A stretch of 64,000 nt of DNA from NCBI RefSeq assembly GCF_000829415.1, contig NZ_AP014637.1, positions 3,179,001-3,243,000 on the forward strand. Direction: 5' to 3'. This DNA comes from Pseudomonas sp. StFLB209. Its GTDB lineage: Bacteria; Pseudomonadota; Gammaproteobacteria; Pseudomonadales; Pseudomonadaceae. Below, piece after piece: positions 9,730-18,312 of this stretch. Made by a program: the position numbers and the translations under genes. How positions within the stretch are numbered: the stretch's first letter is position 1; every line of letters starts with the position of its first letter. The notes under the pieces were generated by a model that saw only the letters and a list, made by a program, of their open reading frames with translations, did not search any database and was not told the DNA's origin.

Positions 9730-9864
9730 ATGAGTCTGGAAATGTCGGTTACCAATCGTGTTCGCCTGTTTCGTCTGGCCTTCGGAAGCCTGCTGCTTCT
9801 GGGAGGGATTGCCTTGCTGACAGTCCAGGCACTGGACTGGGTGACACGTCTGTCCCTGGCATAA
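9730..9864 (+). CDS. 44-residue single-span membrane ORF, possible remnant of a ZIP transporter
   Basis: ATG at 9730, TAA at 9862-9864, 44 residues. A basic N-terminus (N-R-V-R-L-F-R-L) is followed by one hydrophobic segment (A-F-G-S-L-L-L-L-G-G-I-A-L-L-T-V) and a short tail. An AAGG ribosome site lies 7 bases before the start, and the sodA stop is 28 bases away. In P. aeruginosa this position, between sodA and the HPr gene, holds a full ZIP-family metal transporter gene (PA4467, from memory). The hydrophobic segment resembles the first membrane span of such a protein, so this may be a truncated leftover. It could equally be a real small membrane protein or chance. Confidence 0.45.
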   Translation: MSLEMSVTNRVRLFRLAFGSLLLLGGIALLTVQALDWVTRLSLA

Positions 9865-9924
9865 AGCCTCAGGCGCCCTGTGCCAGGACAGGGTGGCTGT
9901 GGTGGTGGCGGTCTTGCAGACAAT

Positions 9925-9955
9925 AAAAACGGGGCGCTTATGGCGCCCCGTTTTT
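9925..9955. terminator. Bidirectional rho-independent terminator between the sodA operon and ptsO
   Basis: A-run, stem ACGGGGCGC paired with GCGCCCCGT around a short TTATG loop, then a T-run. The A and T flanks make it work on both strands, closing the plus-strand sodA operon and the minus-strand rpoN-ptsO operon. Confidence 0.88.
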
Positions 9956-9980
9956 GTGTCCGGCTTTGTCATGCGGCAGA

Positions 9981-10253
9981 TTATTCGCCTTCATCAAAAT
10001 AATTGTTGATCAGCGCTACCAGCCCTTCGAGTGCCTGATCTTCCTGCTCGCCCTCGGTGAGCAGGTGAATTTCGGTGCCCTTGCCGGCGGCCAGCATCAT
10101 GACGGCCATGATGCTCTTGCCGTCGACCATGCTCTCTGGGGTGCGGCCAACCCGGATCTGGCAGGGGAACTTGCCGGCGACGCCGACGAACTTGGCAGCA
10201 GCGCGGGCATGCAGGCCCAGTTTGTTGATAATGGTGATTTGACGAGCGGGCAT
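9981..10253 (-). CDS. ptsO: NPr, HPr-like phosphocarrier of the nitrogen PTS
   Basis: 90 residues, the usual HPr size. The phosphorylated histidine is His15 in N-K-L-G-L-H-A-R-A-A-A-K-F. It takes phosphate from EI-Ntr (PtsP, encoded elsewhere) and passes it to EIIA-Ntr (PtsN, 0.9 kb upstream). The system signals nitrogen and potassium status rather than importing sugar. It is the last gene of the minus-strand rpoN-hpf-ptsN-rapZ-ptsO operon, 15 bases after rapZ, and the shared terminator follows it. Confidence 0.96.
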   Translation of the reverse strand: MPARQITIINKLGLHARAAAKFVGVAGKFPCQIRVGRTPESMVDGKSIMAVMMLAAGKGTEIHLLTEGEQEDQALEGLVALINNYFDEGE

Positions 10254-10268
10254 CGCTGTGGAAGTCCT

Positions 10269-11126
10269 TCAACTGAGGTCGCGGTGACGAACCTGAACGT
10301 TCTTGAGTGATTGTTGCAGGACCTGGCCCAGGCGTTCGGTCAGATAGACCGAACGGTGATGCCCGCCGGTGCAGCCGATGGCGACGGTCACGTAGGAGCG
10401 GTTACTGGCGGCAAACCGCGGCAGCCACTTGTTGAGATGGGCGAAGATGTCCTGAAACATTTCTTCCACATCGGGCTGGGCCGCGAGGTATTCGGCTACC
10501 ACCGGATCAAGCCCCGAATGCTCGCGTAGCTCCGGCTTCCAGTAGGGGTTGGGCAGGCAGCGCACGTCGAACACCAGATCGGCGTCCACCGGCATGCCAC
10601 GCTTGAAGCCGAACGACTCGATCAGGAAAGCCGTACCGGGCTCGGGCTTGTTCAGCAGGCGCAGCTTGATGGTGTCACGCAACTGATAGAGGTTCAGGTG
10701 TGTGGTGTTGATCTTCAGGTCGGCCAGATCAATGATCGGCCCCAGCAGTACGCTTTCGTCACGTATGGCTTCGGCCAGCGAGCGCTGCGAGTTGCTCAGC
10801 GGATGGCGTCGCCGGGTTTCCGAGAAACGTTTGAGCAGGGTAGCGTCGTCGGCGTCCAGATACAGCACATCACAGTGGATGTGCCGAGCGCGTACCTCAT
10901 CGAGGATCTGCGGGAAGCGGGTGAGGTGGCTGGGCATGTTGCGTGCGTCGATGGACACAGCCAGCAGCGGCTCGCTTTGTTCGGTATTGAGCAACGCGCG
11001 TTCGGCCAGTTCAGGCAGCAAGCCTGCCGGCAGATTGTCGACGCAGTAGAAACCGTTGTCTTCGAGCATGTCGAGCGCGGTGCTCTTGCCCGAACCGGAG
11101 CGGCCACTGACGATGATCATGCGCAT
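10269..11126 (-). CDS. rapZ: RapZ, RNase adapter / nucleotide-binding protein
   Basis: 285 residues. Walker A motif G-R-S-G-S-G-K-S at 8-15 near the N-terminus, and the family C-terminal block with [10 protein letters not shown] near residue 245. In E. coli RapZ senses glucosamine-6-phosphate and guides RNase E to the small RNA GlmZ, adjusting glmS. Whether the same RNA circuit exists in Pseudomonas is not shown here. The ATG at 11126 gives the family start (M-R-M-I-I-V-S-G). An in-frame GTG at 11132 overlaps the ptsN stop by four bases and is an alternative. Confidence 0.95.
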   Translation of the reverse strand: MRMIIVSGRSGSGKSTALDMLEDNGFYCVDNLPAGLLPELAERALLNTEQSEPLLAVSIDARNMPSHLTRFPQILDEVRARHIHCDVLYLDADDATLLKRFSETRRRHPLSNSQRSLAEAIRDESVLLGPIIDLADLKINTTHLNLYQLRDTIKLRLLNKPEPGTAFLIESFGFKRGMPVDADLVFDVRCLPNPYWKPELREHSGLDPVVAEYLAAQPDVEEMFQDIFAHLNKWLPRFAASNRSYVTVAIGCTGGHHRSVYLTERLGQVLQQSLKNVQVRHRDLS

Positions 11127-11128
11127 GC

Positions 11129-11593
11129 TCACCGGCCTTTCAGTTCATCCAGCACGGCGTGATGAAGCGCCTCACCGCTGTGTGCCGCGCGCAGGCGCTC
11201 ACGCACTTCGGCGCGGTCGAGCATGCTGGCGATCTGGCGTAACAGCTCCAGATGTTCATCGGTGGCAGCTTCGGGAACCAGCAACACGAACAGCAGATCG
11301 ACCGGTGCGCCATCGATGGCGTCAAAATCAACCGGTGCTTCCAGGTGCAGGACAGCGCTCACCGGCGCGCTGCAGGCGGCGAGGCGGCAGTGAGGAATGG
11401 CAATGCCGTTGCCAAAGCCGGTCGATCCGAGCTTTTCGCGGGCGACCAGACTCTCGAATACGGTTTGAGTATCCAGCGTAGGTACTTCGCGGCCAATCAG
11501 GTTGGCAATCTGTTCGAGTACGCGTTTTTTACTGCCCCCCGGCACGTTAACCTGGGAACGGCCGGGGGTCAGGATGTCTTCAAGTCGGATCAT
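11129..11593 (-). CDS. ptsN: EIIA-Ntr, PTS IIA-like nitrogen regulatory protein
   Basis: 154 residues, a single PTS EIIA type-2 domain. The phosphorylated histidine is His68 in [10 protein letters not shown]. It is the terminal phosphate acceptor of the PtsP-PtsO-PtsN chain and, depending on its phosphorylation, regulates potassium transport, central carbon enzymes and some sigma-54 promoters. It lies 12 bases after hpf and is part of the conserved rpoN cluster of gammaproteobacteria. Confidence 0.96.
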   Translation of the reverse strand: MIRLEDILTPGRSQVNVPGGSKKRVLEQIANLIGREVPTLDTQTVFESLVAREKLGSTGFGNGIAIPHCRLAACSAPVSAVLHLEAPVDFDAIDGAPVDLLFVLLVPEAATDEHLELLRQIASMLDRAEVRERLRAAHSGEALHHAVLDELKGR

Positions 11594-11605
11594 GGATTGG
11601 GTGTG

Positions 11606-11914
11606 TTAGCGAGCGGTCGCACCTTTGAGGATGCTTTGCTGCTTTTCCTTATGCTTGAGCAATTGTCTGTCGAGCTTGTCGGTGAGCAGGTCGATGGCGG
11701 CATACATGTCGTCATGCTCGGCGTTGGCCACGACCTCACCGCCATGGATGTGCATGGTGGCTTCGATTTTCTGTTTCAGTTTCTCGACGGTCATGGTGAC
11801 CTGGACATTGGTGATCTTGTCGAAATGTCCTTCGAGTTTTTTGAGTTTGAGCTCCACATATTCGCGCAGGGGCTTGGTCACTTCCAGTTGATGTCCACTG
11901 ATATTGACTTGCAT
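11606..11914 (-). CDS. hpf: Ribosome hibernation promoting factor, short form
   Basis: 102 residues, a single beta-alpha-beta-beta-beta-alpha domain of the HPF/YfiA family without the C-terminal dimerisation domain of long HPF. The start M-Q-V-N-I-S-G-H is preceded by a clear GGAGA site. A longer in-frame reading (to 12001) has no support and runs through the hairpin-containing gap. The protein binds the 30S decoding channel in stationary phase and, with RMF, forms inactive 100S ribosomes. In P. aeruginosa it is needed for survival of starved and biofilm cells. Confidence 0.95.
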   Translation of the reverse strand: MQVNISGHQLEVTKPLREYVELKLKKLEGHFDKITNVQVTMTVEKLKQKIEATMHIHGGEVVANAEHDDMYAAIDLLTDKLDRQLLKHKEKQQSILKGATAR

Positions 11915-11944
11915 ACAGCTTTCTCCTTTGCCTGTGCATAAAGG

Positions 11945-12017
11945 GGCAGGTCGACTACCTGCCTCTGGAACGCTGTGGCGCTCACCCGGCATCGACCCCA
12001 AACGAGGTCGTGCCCGG
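11945..12017 (-). other. Two hairpins in the rpoN-hpf gap
   Basis: GGCAGGT-5-ACCTGCC at 11945-11963 is a perfect 7-bp stem. A second, slightly imperfect stem (CCCGGCATCGACC against GGTCGTGCCCGG) spans 11984-12017. They fill most of the 114-base gap between the rpoN stop and the hpf start. They could be partial terminators, RNA processing signals or mRNA-stabilising structures that let hpf be expressed at a level different from rpoN. Confidence 0.5.
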
Positions 12018-12028
12018 TAGCCGGTCAG

Positions 12029-13522
12029 TCACATCAGCCGCTTGCGTTCGCTCGATGGCGCAATGCCCAGCGATTCGCGGTACTTGGCGACGGTGCGACG
12101 GGCGACCTGAATGCCTTGTGCTTCCAGTAAACCAGCGATCTTGCTATCACTCAATGGCTTTTTCTGATTTTCCGCAGCAACCAGTTTCTTGATGATTGCG
12201 CGGATGGCTGTGGAGGAGCATTCACCGCCTTCGGAAGTGCTGACATGGCTGGAGAAGAAGTACTTCAACTCGTAGATGCCACGCGGGGTATGCATGAATT
12301 TCTGGGTGGTGACCCGGGAAATGGTCGACTCGTGCATGCCAACCGCTTCGGCAATATCGTGCAGCACCAACGGCTTCATGGCCTCATCGCCGTATTCGAG
12401 AAAGCCGCGCTGGTGCTCGACGATCTGGGTGGCCACCTTCATCAGGGTCTCGTTGCGGCTTTGCAGGCTCTTGATGAACCAGCGTGCTTCCTGCAACTGG
12501 TTACGCATGAAGGTGTTGTCGGCGCTGGTATCGGCACGGCGCACGAAGCCGGCATATTGCGGGTTGACGCGCAGGCGCGGCACCGCTTCCTGGTTCAGCT
12601 CCACCAGCCAGCGGTCGGTGTCCTTGCGCACGATGACGTCCGGCACCACATATTCCGGCTCGCTGGATTCGATTTGCGAACCCGGGCGCGGATTGAGGCT
12701 TTGCACCAGCTCGATGACCTGGCGCAGTTCATCTTCCTTGAGTTTCATGCGCCGCATCAGTTGCGAGTAGTCGCGGCTGCCCAACAAGTCGATGTAGTCG
12801 CTGACCAAGCGCTGCGCTTCAGCCAGCCAAGGGCTCTTGGCCGGGAGCTGGCGCAATTGCAGGAGCAGGCATTCGCTGAGGGTGCGCGCACCGACACCGG
12901 CCGGTTCGAACTGCTGGATGCGGTGCAGGACGGCTTCGATCTCGTCGAGTTCGATGTCCAGTTCAGGATCGAAGGCTTCCAGAAGTTCTTCCAGAGGCTC
13001 TTCCAGGTAACCCTGGCCATTGATGCAGTCGATCAGGGTGACGGCGATCAGGCGATCGGTGTCGGACATCGGCGCGACATTGAGCTGCCACAGCAGGTGG
13101 CTCTGCAGGCTTTCACCGGCCGATGTGCGGGTGGTGAAGTCCCACTCGTCATCGTCGCTGCCGGGCAGGCTGCTGGCGCTGGTCTGGTAGATGTCTTCCC
13201 ACGCCGTGTCGACCGGCAGCTCATTGGGAATACGCTCGCTCCAGTCGCCTTCTTCAAGGTTGTCCACGGTCGTGGCGGTTTCCTGGAAGCTTGGTTCCGG
13301 CTGTTCGCTGGCCGGCTTGTTTTCGATATTGTCCGCCATCGGGTCGGAATTATCGAAGTCGTCGCCTTCTTCCTGGCGCTCCAGCATGGGGTTGGATTCC
13401 AGCGCTTCCTGGATTTCCTGCTGCAGGTCCAGAGTCGATAGCTGAAGCAAGCGGATAGCCTGTTGCAGCTGCGGTGTCATCGTCAGCTGCTGGCCCATTC
13501 TCAAGACTAGCGATGGTTTCAT
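12029..13522 (-). CDS. rpoN: RNA polymerase sigma-54 factor
   Basis: 497 residues with the usual three regions. The Gln/Leu-rich activator-interaction region I is at about 1-50 ([15 protein letters not shown]). An acidic linker follows. The core-binding and DNA-binding regions end with the RpoN box [10 protein letters not shown] at 474-483. Sigma-54 recognises GG-N10-GC promoters and needs ATP-driven enhancer-binding proteins. In pseudomonads it controls nitrogen use, flagella and many catabolic genes. It heads the cluster with hpf, ptsN, rapZ and ptsO, and is separated from lptB by a 345-base gap that probably carries its own promoter. Confidence 0.98.
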   Translation of the reverse strand: MKPSLVLRMGQQLTMTPQLQQAIRLLQLSTLDLQQEIQEALESNPMLERQEEGDDFDNSDPMADNIENKPASEQPEPSFQETATTVDNLEEGDWSERIPNELPVDTAWEDIYQTSASSLPGSDDDEWDFTTRTSAGESLQSHLLWQLNVAPMSDTDRLIAVTLIDCINGQGYLEEPLEELLEAFDPELDIELDEIEAVLHRIQQFEPAGVGARTLSECLLLQLRQLPAKSPWLAEAQRLVSDYIDLLGSRDYSQLMRRMKLKEDELRQVIELVQSLNPRPGSQIESSEPEYVVPDVIVRKDTDRWLVELNQEAVPRLRVNPQYAGFVRRADTSADNTFMRNQLQEARWFIKSLQSRNETLMKVATQIVEHQRGFLEYGDEAMKPLVLHDIAEAVGMHESTISRVTTQKFMHTPRGIYELKYFFSSHVSTSEGGECSSTAIRAIIKKLVAAENQKKPLSDSKIAGLLEAQGIQVARRTVAKYRESLGIAPSSERKRLM

Positions 13523-13867
13523 GGCAGTTGCTCAACACCTTCATTCGCCGGCGCGGGGAGCGCCATCCACTACAGGGCATCGATAGCTGTCGTGGGAAAG
13601 TGTCGGCAGGTTGCCAGCCTCGGATGCAGTCATCGGACCTGGAGAGCGGGCTCGAAAACACGCATTTACCCGTAGCTGATTGGCTTGGGAAAAACCGTGA
13701 CTTTCGAGTGCTTTCGTCTTGCCTTGGCTGCGCTCGCTACGCTTTCTCACGGCCTCTGATCGATGCCGCCTTTATTAAGCAAGTTATATGCCTGAATTCT
13801 AAAGACTTGCCTAGAGCATCAGGACAAATAATCTGTTGTCAACAGCCAGTGTGTAACCAAGGGAGGT
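13523..13867. other. lptB-rpoN intergenic region, no supported gene
   Basis: A 345-base gap. Read on the minus strand it contains a possible rpoN -10 element (TATAAC, plus positions 13783-13788) without a convincing -35, and a TTGACA near 13840 without a matching -10. The segment near 13719-13757 (TTGCCTTGGCTGCGCTCGC) loosely resembles the right half of the palindromic element at 44893-45042. Open frames crossing this gap run into rpoN or lptB antisense and look like chance. Confidence 0.5.
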
Positions 13868-14593
13868 CTACAAACGGAACTCGTGGCCCAGGTACACCTC
13901 TTTCACCAGCTGGTTGGCCAGGATGGTTTCTGCATCGCCTTCGGCAATCAACTGGCCGTCGTTGACGATGTAGGCGGTCTCGCAGATGTCCAGGGTCTCG
14001 CGCACGTTGTGATCGGTGATCAGTACGCCGATGCCCTTGGCCTTGAGGTGGTGAATGATCTGCTTGATATCACCCACGGAAATCGGGTCTACCCCGGCGA
14101 AAGGCTCGTCGAGCAGGATGAACTTGGGGGCCGTGGCCAGCGCGCGGGCGATCTCTACGCGGCGACGCTCGCCGCCGGAGAGGCTCATGCCGAGGCTATC
14201 GCGGATATGGGTGATATGGAATTCCTGCAGCAGGCTTTCCAGTTCGGCGCGGCGTGCGGCGGCGTCCAGTTCCTTGCGGGTTTCCAGGATCGCCATGATG
14301 TTGTCGGCCACGGTCAGCTTGCGGAAGATCGAGGCTTCCTGTGGCAGATAACCGATGCCGGCGCGTGCGCGACCATGCATGGGTTGGTGGCTGACATCGA
14401 GGTCATCGATCAGCACTCGCCCCTGATCGGCCTGGACCAGGCCGACGATCATGTAGAAGCAGGTGGTCTTGCCGGCGCCGTTAGGGCCCAGCAGGCCGAC
14501 GATCTGTCCGCTGTCAATGGACAGGCTGACATCGCGTACGACCTGGCGGCTCTTGTAGCTCTTGGCCAGATGCTGGGCTTTAAGCGTCGCCAT
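13868..14593 (-). CDS. lptB: LPS export ABC transporter ATPase LptB
   Basis: 241 residues, an ABC ATPase: Walker [10 protein letters not shown] at 36-44, signature L-S-G-G-E-R-R-R near 139-146, Walker B I-L-L-D-E-P near 160. It powers LPS extraction from the inner membrane with LptF and LptG, which are encoded elsewhere. Its ATG directly abuts the lptA stop. The order kdsD-kdsC-lptC-lptA-lptB-rpoN is the conserved gammaproteobacterial arrangement. Confidence 0.98.
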   Translation of the reverse strand: MATLKAQHLAKSYKSRQVVRDVSLSIDSGQIVGLLGPNGAGKTTCFYMIVGLVQADQGRVLIDDLDVSHQPMHGRARAGIGYLPQEASIFRKLTVADNIMAILETRKELDAAARRAELESLLQEFHITHIRDSLGMSLSGGERRRVEIARALATAPKFILLDEPFAGVDPISVGDIKQIIHHLKAKGIGVLITDHNVRETLDICETAYIVNDGQLIAEGDAETILANQLVKEVYLGHEFRL

Positions 14594-15139
14594 TTACTGG
14601 GCCTTCTGCTGCTGTTCGGGTTTCTTTTTCGGCTGGATGACCATGTCGATGCGCGGACGTGGCGCAGTGACCTGGCTGCCGGTAGCGCGGCCGGCACTGA
14701 CCACCTGGCGCACAGTGTCATAGACGATCTTCTCGCCTTCTGACGTGTTGCCGTCGTTGATGACCTTGGCCTTGTCGATCAGCACGATGCGATCCTGTGC
14801 TGCGTAGTACTGGATGGTCACTGCATAGGCCTGGACGATGGGTTTGTCCACCGAAGGCTTCTGCTCGTAGTAGGCCAGGTTGCCGACCGAGGTGAACACG
14901 TCGACTTCACCCTGGGCGTTACGGGTGATGGTCACGGTGTTGCCGGTGATCTTCATCGAGCCCTGGGTGATGATGACATTGCCCTTGTAGGTGGCGATGC
15001 CTTTTTTGTCGTCCAGCTGCGCGTCATCGGACTGAATGTGGATCGGCTGATCACGGTCAGTTGGCAGGGACCAGGCGCTCGCGCTTCCCAGTGCTGCGCT
15101 CAGGCCGAGCAAGAAAGGAAGGGTTTTAACGAGCCTCAT
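14594..15139 (-). CDS. lptA: LPS periplasmic bridge protein LptA (LptH)
   Basis: 181 residues. An N-terminal signal peptide (about 1-25, cleaving after A-W-S or nearby) is followed by the OstA-like beta-jellyroll domain, with I-H-I-Q-S-D-D-A-Q-L-D and Y-K-G-N-V-I-I-T-Q-G. It polymerises head to tail across the periplasm between LptC and LptD to carry LPS. In P. aeruginosa the protein is called LptH. The C-terminus is a charged K-K-K-P-E-Q-Q-Q tail. The gene overlaps lptC by 14 bases and abuts lptB. Confidence 0.95.
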   Translation of the reverse strand: MRLVKTLPFLLGLSAALGSASAWSLPTDRDQPIHIQSDDAQLDDKKGIATYKGNVIITQGSMKITGNTVTITRNAQGEVDVFTSVGNLAYYEQKPSVDKPIVQAYAVTIQYYAAQDRIVLIDKAKVINDGNTSEGEKIVYDTVRQVVSAGRATGSQVTAPRPRIDMVIQPKKKPEQQQKAQ

Positions 15140-15698
15140 ACTGTCCTCTTACTTTGGACAGCAGGTCCATCCTGCCGTCTTTCAAATATGCTTTCATCCC
15201 TACAGCCGTGCTGACACCGCCGCCGGCGTCGATTCTAACGGCTTGCTCGGTCTGCGCATATTGCTTCTGTGGGAATACAGTCATTCGACTGCTGGTAATG
15301 ATGGTCGCGCGCTGCTTTTCATCGGTGCGTGCAACGCGAACGTTGTCGATCAGTTCGACCTGCTCGCCACCGGGCGATACTTCGCCGCGGGCGCTCTGCA
15401 CGTGCCATGGAAAGGCCGTGCCACGGTACATGTTCAGGTCCGGGCGGGTCAGCAGGGTGACATCGCTGGCCTTGACGTGCTCGACCTTGTCGGCGGTCAT
15501 CTCGTACTGCACCTTTCCGTCGGGCAGGTACTGTACGCTGCGCGCATTGATCGCGTAGTAGTCGATGGCAGTCTCGTCGGCCTTCACGGCAGGCTGGTCC
15601 ATGAAGCTTTCCGGACTGACGTTCCAGTAGCCGACGGCGGCCAGCAGCAACGCCAGCACGCCAAGGATCAGGAAAGTACGAATCTTCTTGCTGAGCAT
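15126..15698 (-). CDS. lptC: LPS export inner-membrane protein LptC
   Basis: 190 residues. One N-terminal transmembrane helix at about 8-25 (F-L-I-L-G-V-L-A-L-L-L-A-A-V-G-Y) is followed by a periplasmic beta-jellyroll related to LptA. It receives LPS from LptB2FG and hands it to LptA. The last 14 bases overlap the start of lptA. The kdsC stop lies 9 bases upstream. Confidence 0.93.
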   Translation of the reverse strand: MLSKKIRTFLILGVLALLLAAVGYWNVSPESFMDQPAVKADETAIDYYAINARSVQYLPDGKVQYEMTADKVEHVKASDVTLLTRPDLNMYRGTAFPWHVQSARGEVSPGGEQVELIDNVRVARTDEKQRATIITSSRMTVFPQKQYAQTEQAVRIDAGGGVSTAVGMKAYLKDGRMDLLSKVRGQYEAR

Positions 15699-15707
15699 AA
15701 GTGGTGT

Positions 15708-16232
15708 CTACAGATAGGCGGCATGGGCCGCTTCAAGGTTGTTCTGCGCTTCAAGAATCAGCTCGCAGAACTCGCGGGCTGCGCCTTCGCCACCGCGTGC
15801 TCGGGTCACGCCATGGGCGTGCTGACGCACGAAAGTGGCGGCATTGGCCACAGCCATACCCAGCCCTACGCGGCGAATCACCGGCAAGTCTGGAAGATCA
15901 TCACCCAGATAGGCGACCTGTTCGTAACTCAGGTTCAGTTCAGCGAGCAGTTGATCAAGCACCACCAGTTTGTCTTCGCGGCCCTGATACAGGTGGGCAA
16001 TGCCCAGATTCTTTGCCCTGCGCTCGACCACCGGGGTCTTGCGCCCGCTAATGATAGCCGTTGTCACGCCTGAGGCGATGAGCATCTTGATGCCCTGGCC
16101 GTCGAGGGTGTTGAAGGTCTTGAATTCGCTGCCGTCTTCCAGGAAGTAGAGGCGCCCGTCAGTGAGGACACCGTCCACATCGAAAATGGCTAACTTGATG
16201 CCTTTGCCACGCTGCAGCAGTTGCTCGGTCAT
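15708..16232 (-). CDS. kdsC: 3-deoxy-D-manno-octulosonate 8-phosphate phosphatase
   Basis: 174 residues, a compact HAD phosphatase of the KdsC type. The nucleophile motif D-V-D-G-V-L-T-D is at 18-25, and S-G-R-K-T-P near 63 is motif II. It removes phosphate from Kdo-8-P to give Kdo for lipid A core assembly. The ATG at 16232 has GGAG 8 bases upstream. An earlier in-frame ATG at 16247 overlaps the kdsD stop as TAATG and would add five residues. It is translationally linked to kdsD either way. Confidence 0.95.
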   Translation of the reverse strand: MTEQLLQRGKGIKLAIFDVDGVLTDGRLYFLEDGSEFKTFNTLDGQGIKMLIASGVTTAIISGRKTPVVERRAKNLGIAHLYQGREDKLVVLDQLLAELNLSYEQVAYLGDDLPDLPVIRRVGLGMAVANAATFVRQHAHGVTRARGGEGAAREFCELILEAQNNLEAAHAAYL

Positions 16233-16246
16233 TGCGTTGTTCTCCA

Positions 16247-17221
16247 TTACATCACCCCCGCACGGACCAGGTCCTGCAGGTTGAAGGCACCCACCGGGTG
16301 GTCTTGCCCATCGACCACGATCAGTGCGTTGATCTTGTGGTCTTCCATGATCTTCAGCGCTTCTGCGGCGAGCATTTCGCCGCGTACGGTCTTGCCGTGT
16401 ACGGTCATGACCTCGTCGATGATCGCCTCGCGAATGTCGGTGGCACGATCCAGGGTGCGGCGCAGGTCACCGTCGGTGAAAATCCCGGCCAGTTTGCCAT
16501 CGGCTTCGACGATCGCGGTCATGCCCAGGCCTTTGCGGGTCATTTCCAGCAGGGCATCGCGCAACGAGGTGCCGCGCGCCACTTTGGGCAGGGTGTCGCC
16601 GCTGTGCATCACGTGTTCGACCTTGAGCAGCAGGCGCCGCCCCAGCGCACCGCCCGGATGCGAAAAGGCGAAGTCTTCGGCGGTAAAGCCACGGGCCTCC
16701 AGCAGTGCAACGGCCAGCGCATCGCCCATCACCAGTGCCGCCGTGGTCGAGGAGGTCGGCGCCAGGTTGAGCGGGCAGGCCTCTTGGGCGACATGCGCAT
16801 TGAGATTGACGTCGGCGGTCTTCGCCAGCGTCGACTCAGGGTTGCCAGTCAGGCTGATCATAGTGATGCCCAGGCGCTTGATCAGCGGCAGCAGGGTCAC
16901 GATCTCGTGAGTCGTTCCAGAGTTGGACAGGGCGAGAATGATATCGTCACGAGTGATCATGCCCATGTCGCCGTGGCTGGCTTCGGCCGGGTGGACGAAA
17001 AACGCCGGGGTGCCGGTGCTGGCCAGGGTCGCCGCGATCTTGTTGCCAATGTGTCCGGACTTGCCCATGCCGACCACCACAACCCGGCCCTTGCTGGCCA
17101 GAATCAGCTCGCAGGCGCGCACGAAATCGGCGTCGATGTGTCCCAGGAGACTGTCGATCGCGTCTATTTCGAGACGGATGGTGCGCTGTGCGGATTGGAT
17201 AAGGTCGCTGGATTGGCTCAT
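16247..17221 (-). CDS. kdsD: D-arabinose 5-phosphate isomerase
   Basis: 324 residues. The N-terminal SIS sugar-isomerase domain (about 40-175) has G-M-G-K-S-G-H-I and S-N-S-G-T-T-H-E. It is followed by two CBS domains (about 205-324) with T-D-G-D-L-R-R. This is the full-length KdsD/KpsF architecture. It converts ribulose 5-phosphate to arabinose 5-phosphate, the first step of Kdo synthesis. It is the first gene of the minus-strand operon and is divergent from mlaF across a 281-base gap that holds a promoter on each strand. Confidence 0.97.
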   Translation of the reverse strand: MSQSSDLIQSAQRTIRLEIDAIDSLLGHIDADFVRACELILASKGRVVVVGMGKSGHIGNKIAATLASTGTPAFFVHPAEASHGDMGMITRDDIILALSNSGTTHEIVTLLPLIKRLGITMISLTGNPESTLAKTADVNLNAHVAQEACPLNLAPTSSTTAALVMGDALAVALLEARGFTAEDFAFSHPGGALGRRLLLKVEHVMHSGDTLPKVARGTSLRDALLEMTRKGLGMTAIVEADGKLAGIFTDGDLRRTLDRATDIREAIIDEVMTVHGKTVRGEMLAAEALKIMEDHKINALIVVDGQDHPVGAFNLQDLVRAGVM

Positions 17222-17253
17222 GTCTGGATCGGTCAGCCTGGGAAAAGGCGGCG

Positions 17254-17282
17254 ATTATAGCGGTATTGTCGATCCGGCTCAC
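17254..17282 (-). promoter_or_regulatory. Candidate kdsD promoter
   Basis: On the minus strand a perfect -10 TATAAT (17254-17259) lies 17 bases from a weak -35 GTGAGC (17277-17282), about 33 bases upstream of kdsD. The -10 is strong and the -35 is marginal. Read by eye only. Confidence 0.45.
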
Positions 17283-17389
17283 GCTCTGATCGTCGCAGTC
17301 ATTCTTTAACGATGAGTCGGCTCAAGCGACTCAGTGTCTTAAGTGTTGTAACGGCATGTGAGTACAGGCGGTGGACGTCGGTTCCGTAC

Positions 17390-17419
17390 TTGGGTGGCAC
17401 GCAGCAGCGGTGGTATAGT
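17390..17419 (+). promoter_or_regulatory. Candidate mla operon promoter
   Basis: TTGGGT (17390-17395), an 18-base spacer, and TATAGT (17414-17419), ending 83 bases before the mlaF ATG. It is the best sigma-70-like pair in the gap on this strand. Confidence 0.5.
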
Positions 17420-17502
17420 TCGCGGCTTGTCCGGCCCGCCAGTATCGACGCTCCCGGCGCGGAGCAGGCTCGGCAGGTGTGGCCGTATTGCAAGGAGTTC
17501 AG

Positions 17503-18312
17503 ATGAGTGCCGATGACGCGTACGCGGTCGAATTGAAGGGTGTCACCTTCAAGCGCGGTGCCCGCAGCATTTTCAACAATGTTGATATTCGTATTCCCAA
17601 AGGCAAGGTCACCGGCATCATGGGGCCTTCCGGTTGTGGCAAAACCACCTTGCTGCGCCTGATGGGCGCGCAATTGCGCCCTGACGCAGGCGAAGTGTGG
17701 GTCAACGGCCAGAACCTGCCGCAGCTGTCGCGCGGCGATCTGTTCGATGCGCGCAAGCGCATGGGAGTGCTGTTCCAGAGTGGCGCGCTGTTTACCGACC
17801 TTGATGTGTTCGAGAACGTCGCGTTTCCTCTGCGTGTCCACACCGAGCTGCCAGACGACATGATTCGCGACATCGTACTGCTCAAACTGCAGGCGGTGGG
17901 GCTGCGCGGCGCTGTCGAGCTGATGCCCGATGAGCTGTCCGGCGGCATGAAGCGTCGGGTCGCGCTGGCCCGGGCGATTGCCCTCGATCCGCAGATTCTC
18001 ATGTATGACGAACCGTTCGTCGGTCAGGATCCCATCGCCATGGGGGTTCTGGTTCGCCTGATTCGCCTGCTCAACGATGCGTTGGGCATCACCAGTATCG
18101 TGGTTTCCCATGATCTGACCGAAACCGCCAGTATCGCCGACTACATCTATGTAGTGGGTGACGGCCAAGTGCTGGGGCAAGGTACGCCGCAGGAGCTGCT
18201 GGCGTCGGACAACCCGCGCATCCGTCAATTCATGACGGGCGAGCCGGACGGTCCTGTGCCTTTTCATTATCCGGCAGCGGATTTTCGCGACGATCTTTTG
18301 GGGACGCGCTGA
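17503..18312 (+). CDS. mlaF: Phospholipid ABC transporter ATPase MlaF
   Basis: 269 residues. Walker [10 protein letters not shown] at 41-49, signature L-S-G-G-M-K-R-R near 146, Walker B I-L-M-Y-D-E-P near 165. The L-S-G-G-M signature and the M-Y-D-E-P-F block are typical of the MlaF/Ttg2A/Mkl group. It powers the MlaFEDB complex, which moves phospholipid between the inner membrane and MlaC to keep outer-membrane asymmetry. The ATG at 17503 follows AAGGAG. Its stop overlaps the mlaE start as TGATG. Confidence 0.97.
   Translation: MSADDAYAVELKGVTFKRGARSIFNNVDIRIPKGKVTGIMGPSGCGKTTLLRLMGAQLRPDAGEVWVNGQNLPQLSRGDLFDARKRMGVLFQSGALFTDLDVFENVAFPLRVHTELPDDMIRDIVLLKLQAVGLRGAVELMPDELSGGMKRRVALARAIALDPQILMYDEPFVGQDPIAMGVLVRLIRLLNDALGITSIVVSHDLTETASIADYIYVVGDGQVLGQGTPQELLASDNPRIRQFMTGEPDGPVPFHYPAADFRDDLLGTR

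Noticed and set aside
9865..9924. Remaining body of a ZIP transporter after the 44-codon ORF
   Set aside because: Only 60 bases remain before the terminator, and no further membrane-span coding is readable in any frame. If the transporter existed, its body is deleted rather than frameshifted.
12245..13441. Plus-strand open frame (398 codons) opposite rpoN
   Set aside because: Antisense to a certain sigma-54 gene. Low-complexity composition and no family resemblance.
13474..13965. Plus-strand ORF of 163 codons spanning the lptB-rpoN gap
   Set aside because: It begins inside rpoN antisense and ends inside lptB antisense. Composition in the gap changes with no sign of coding bias.
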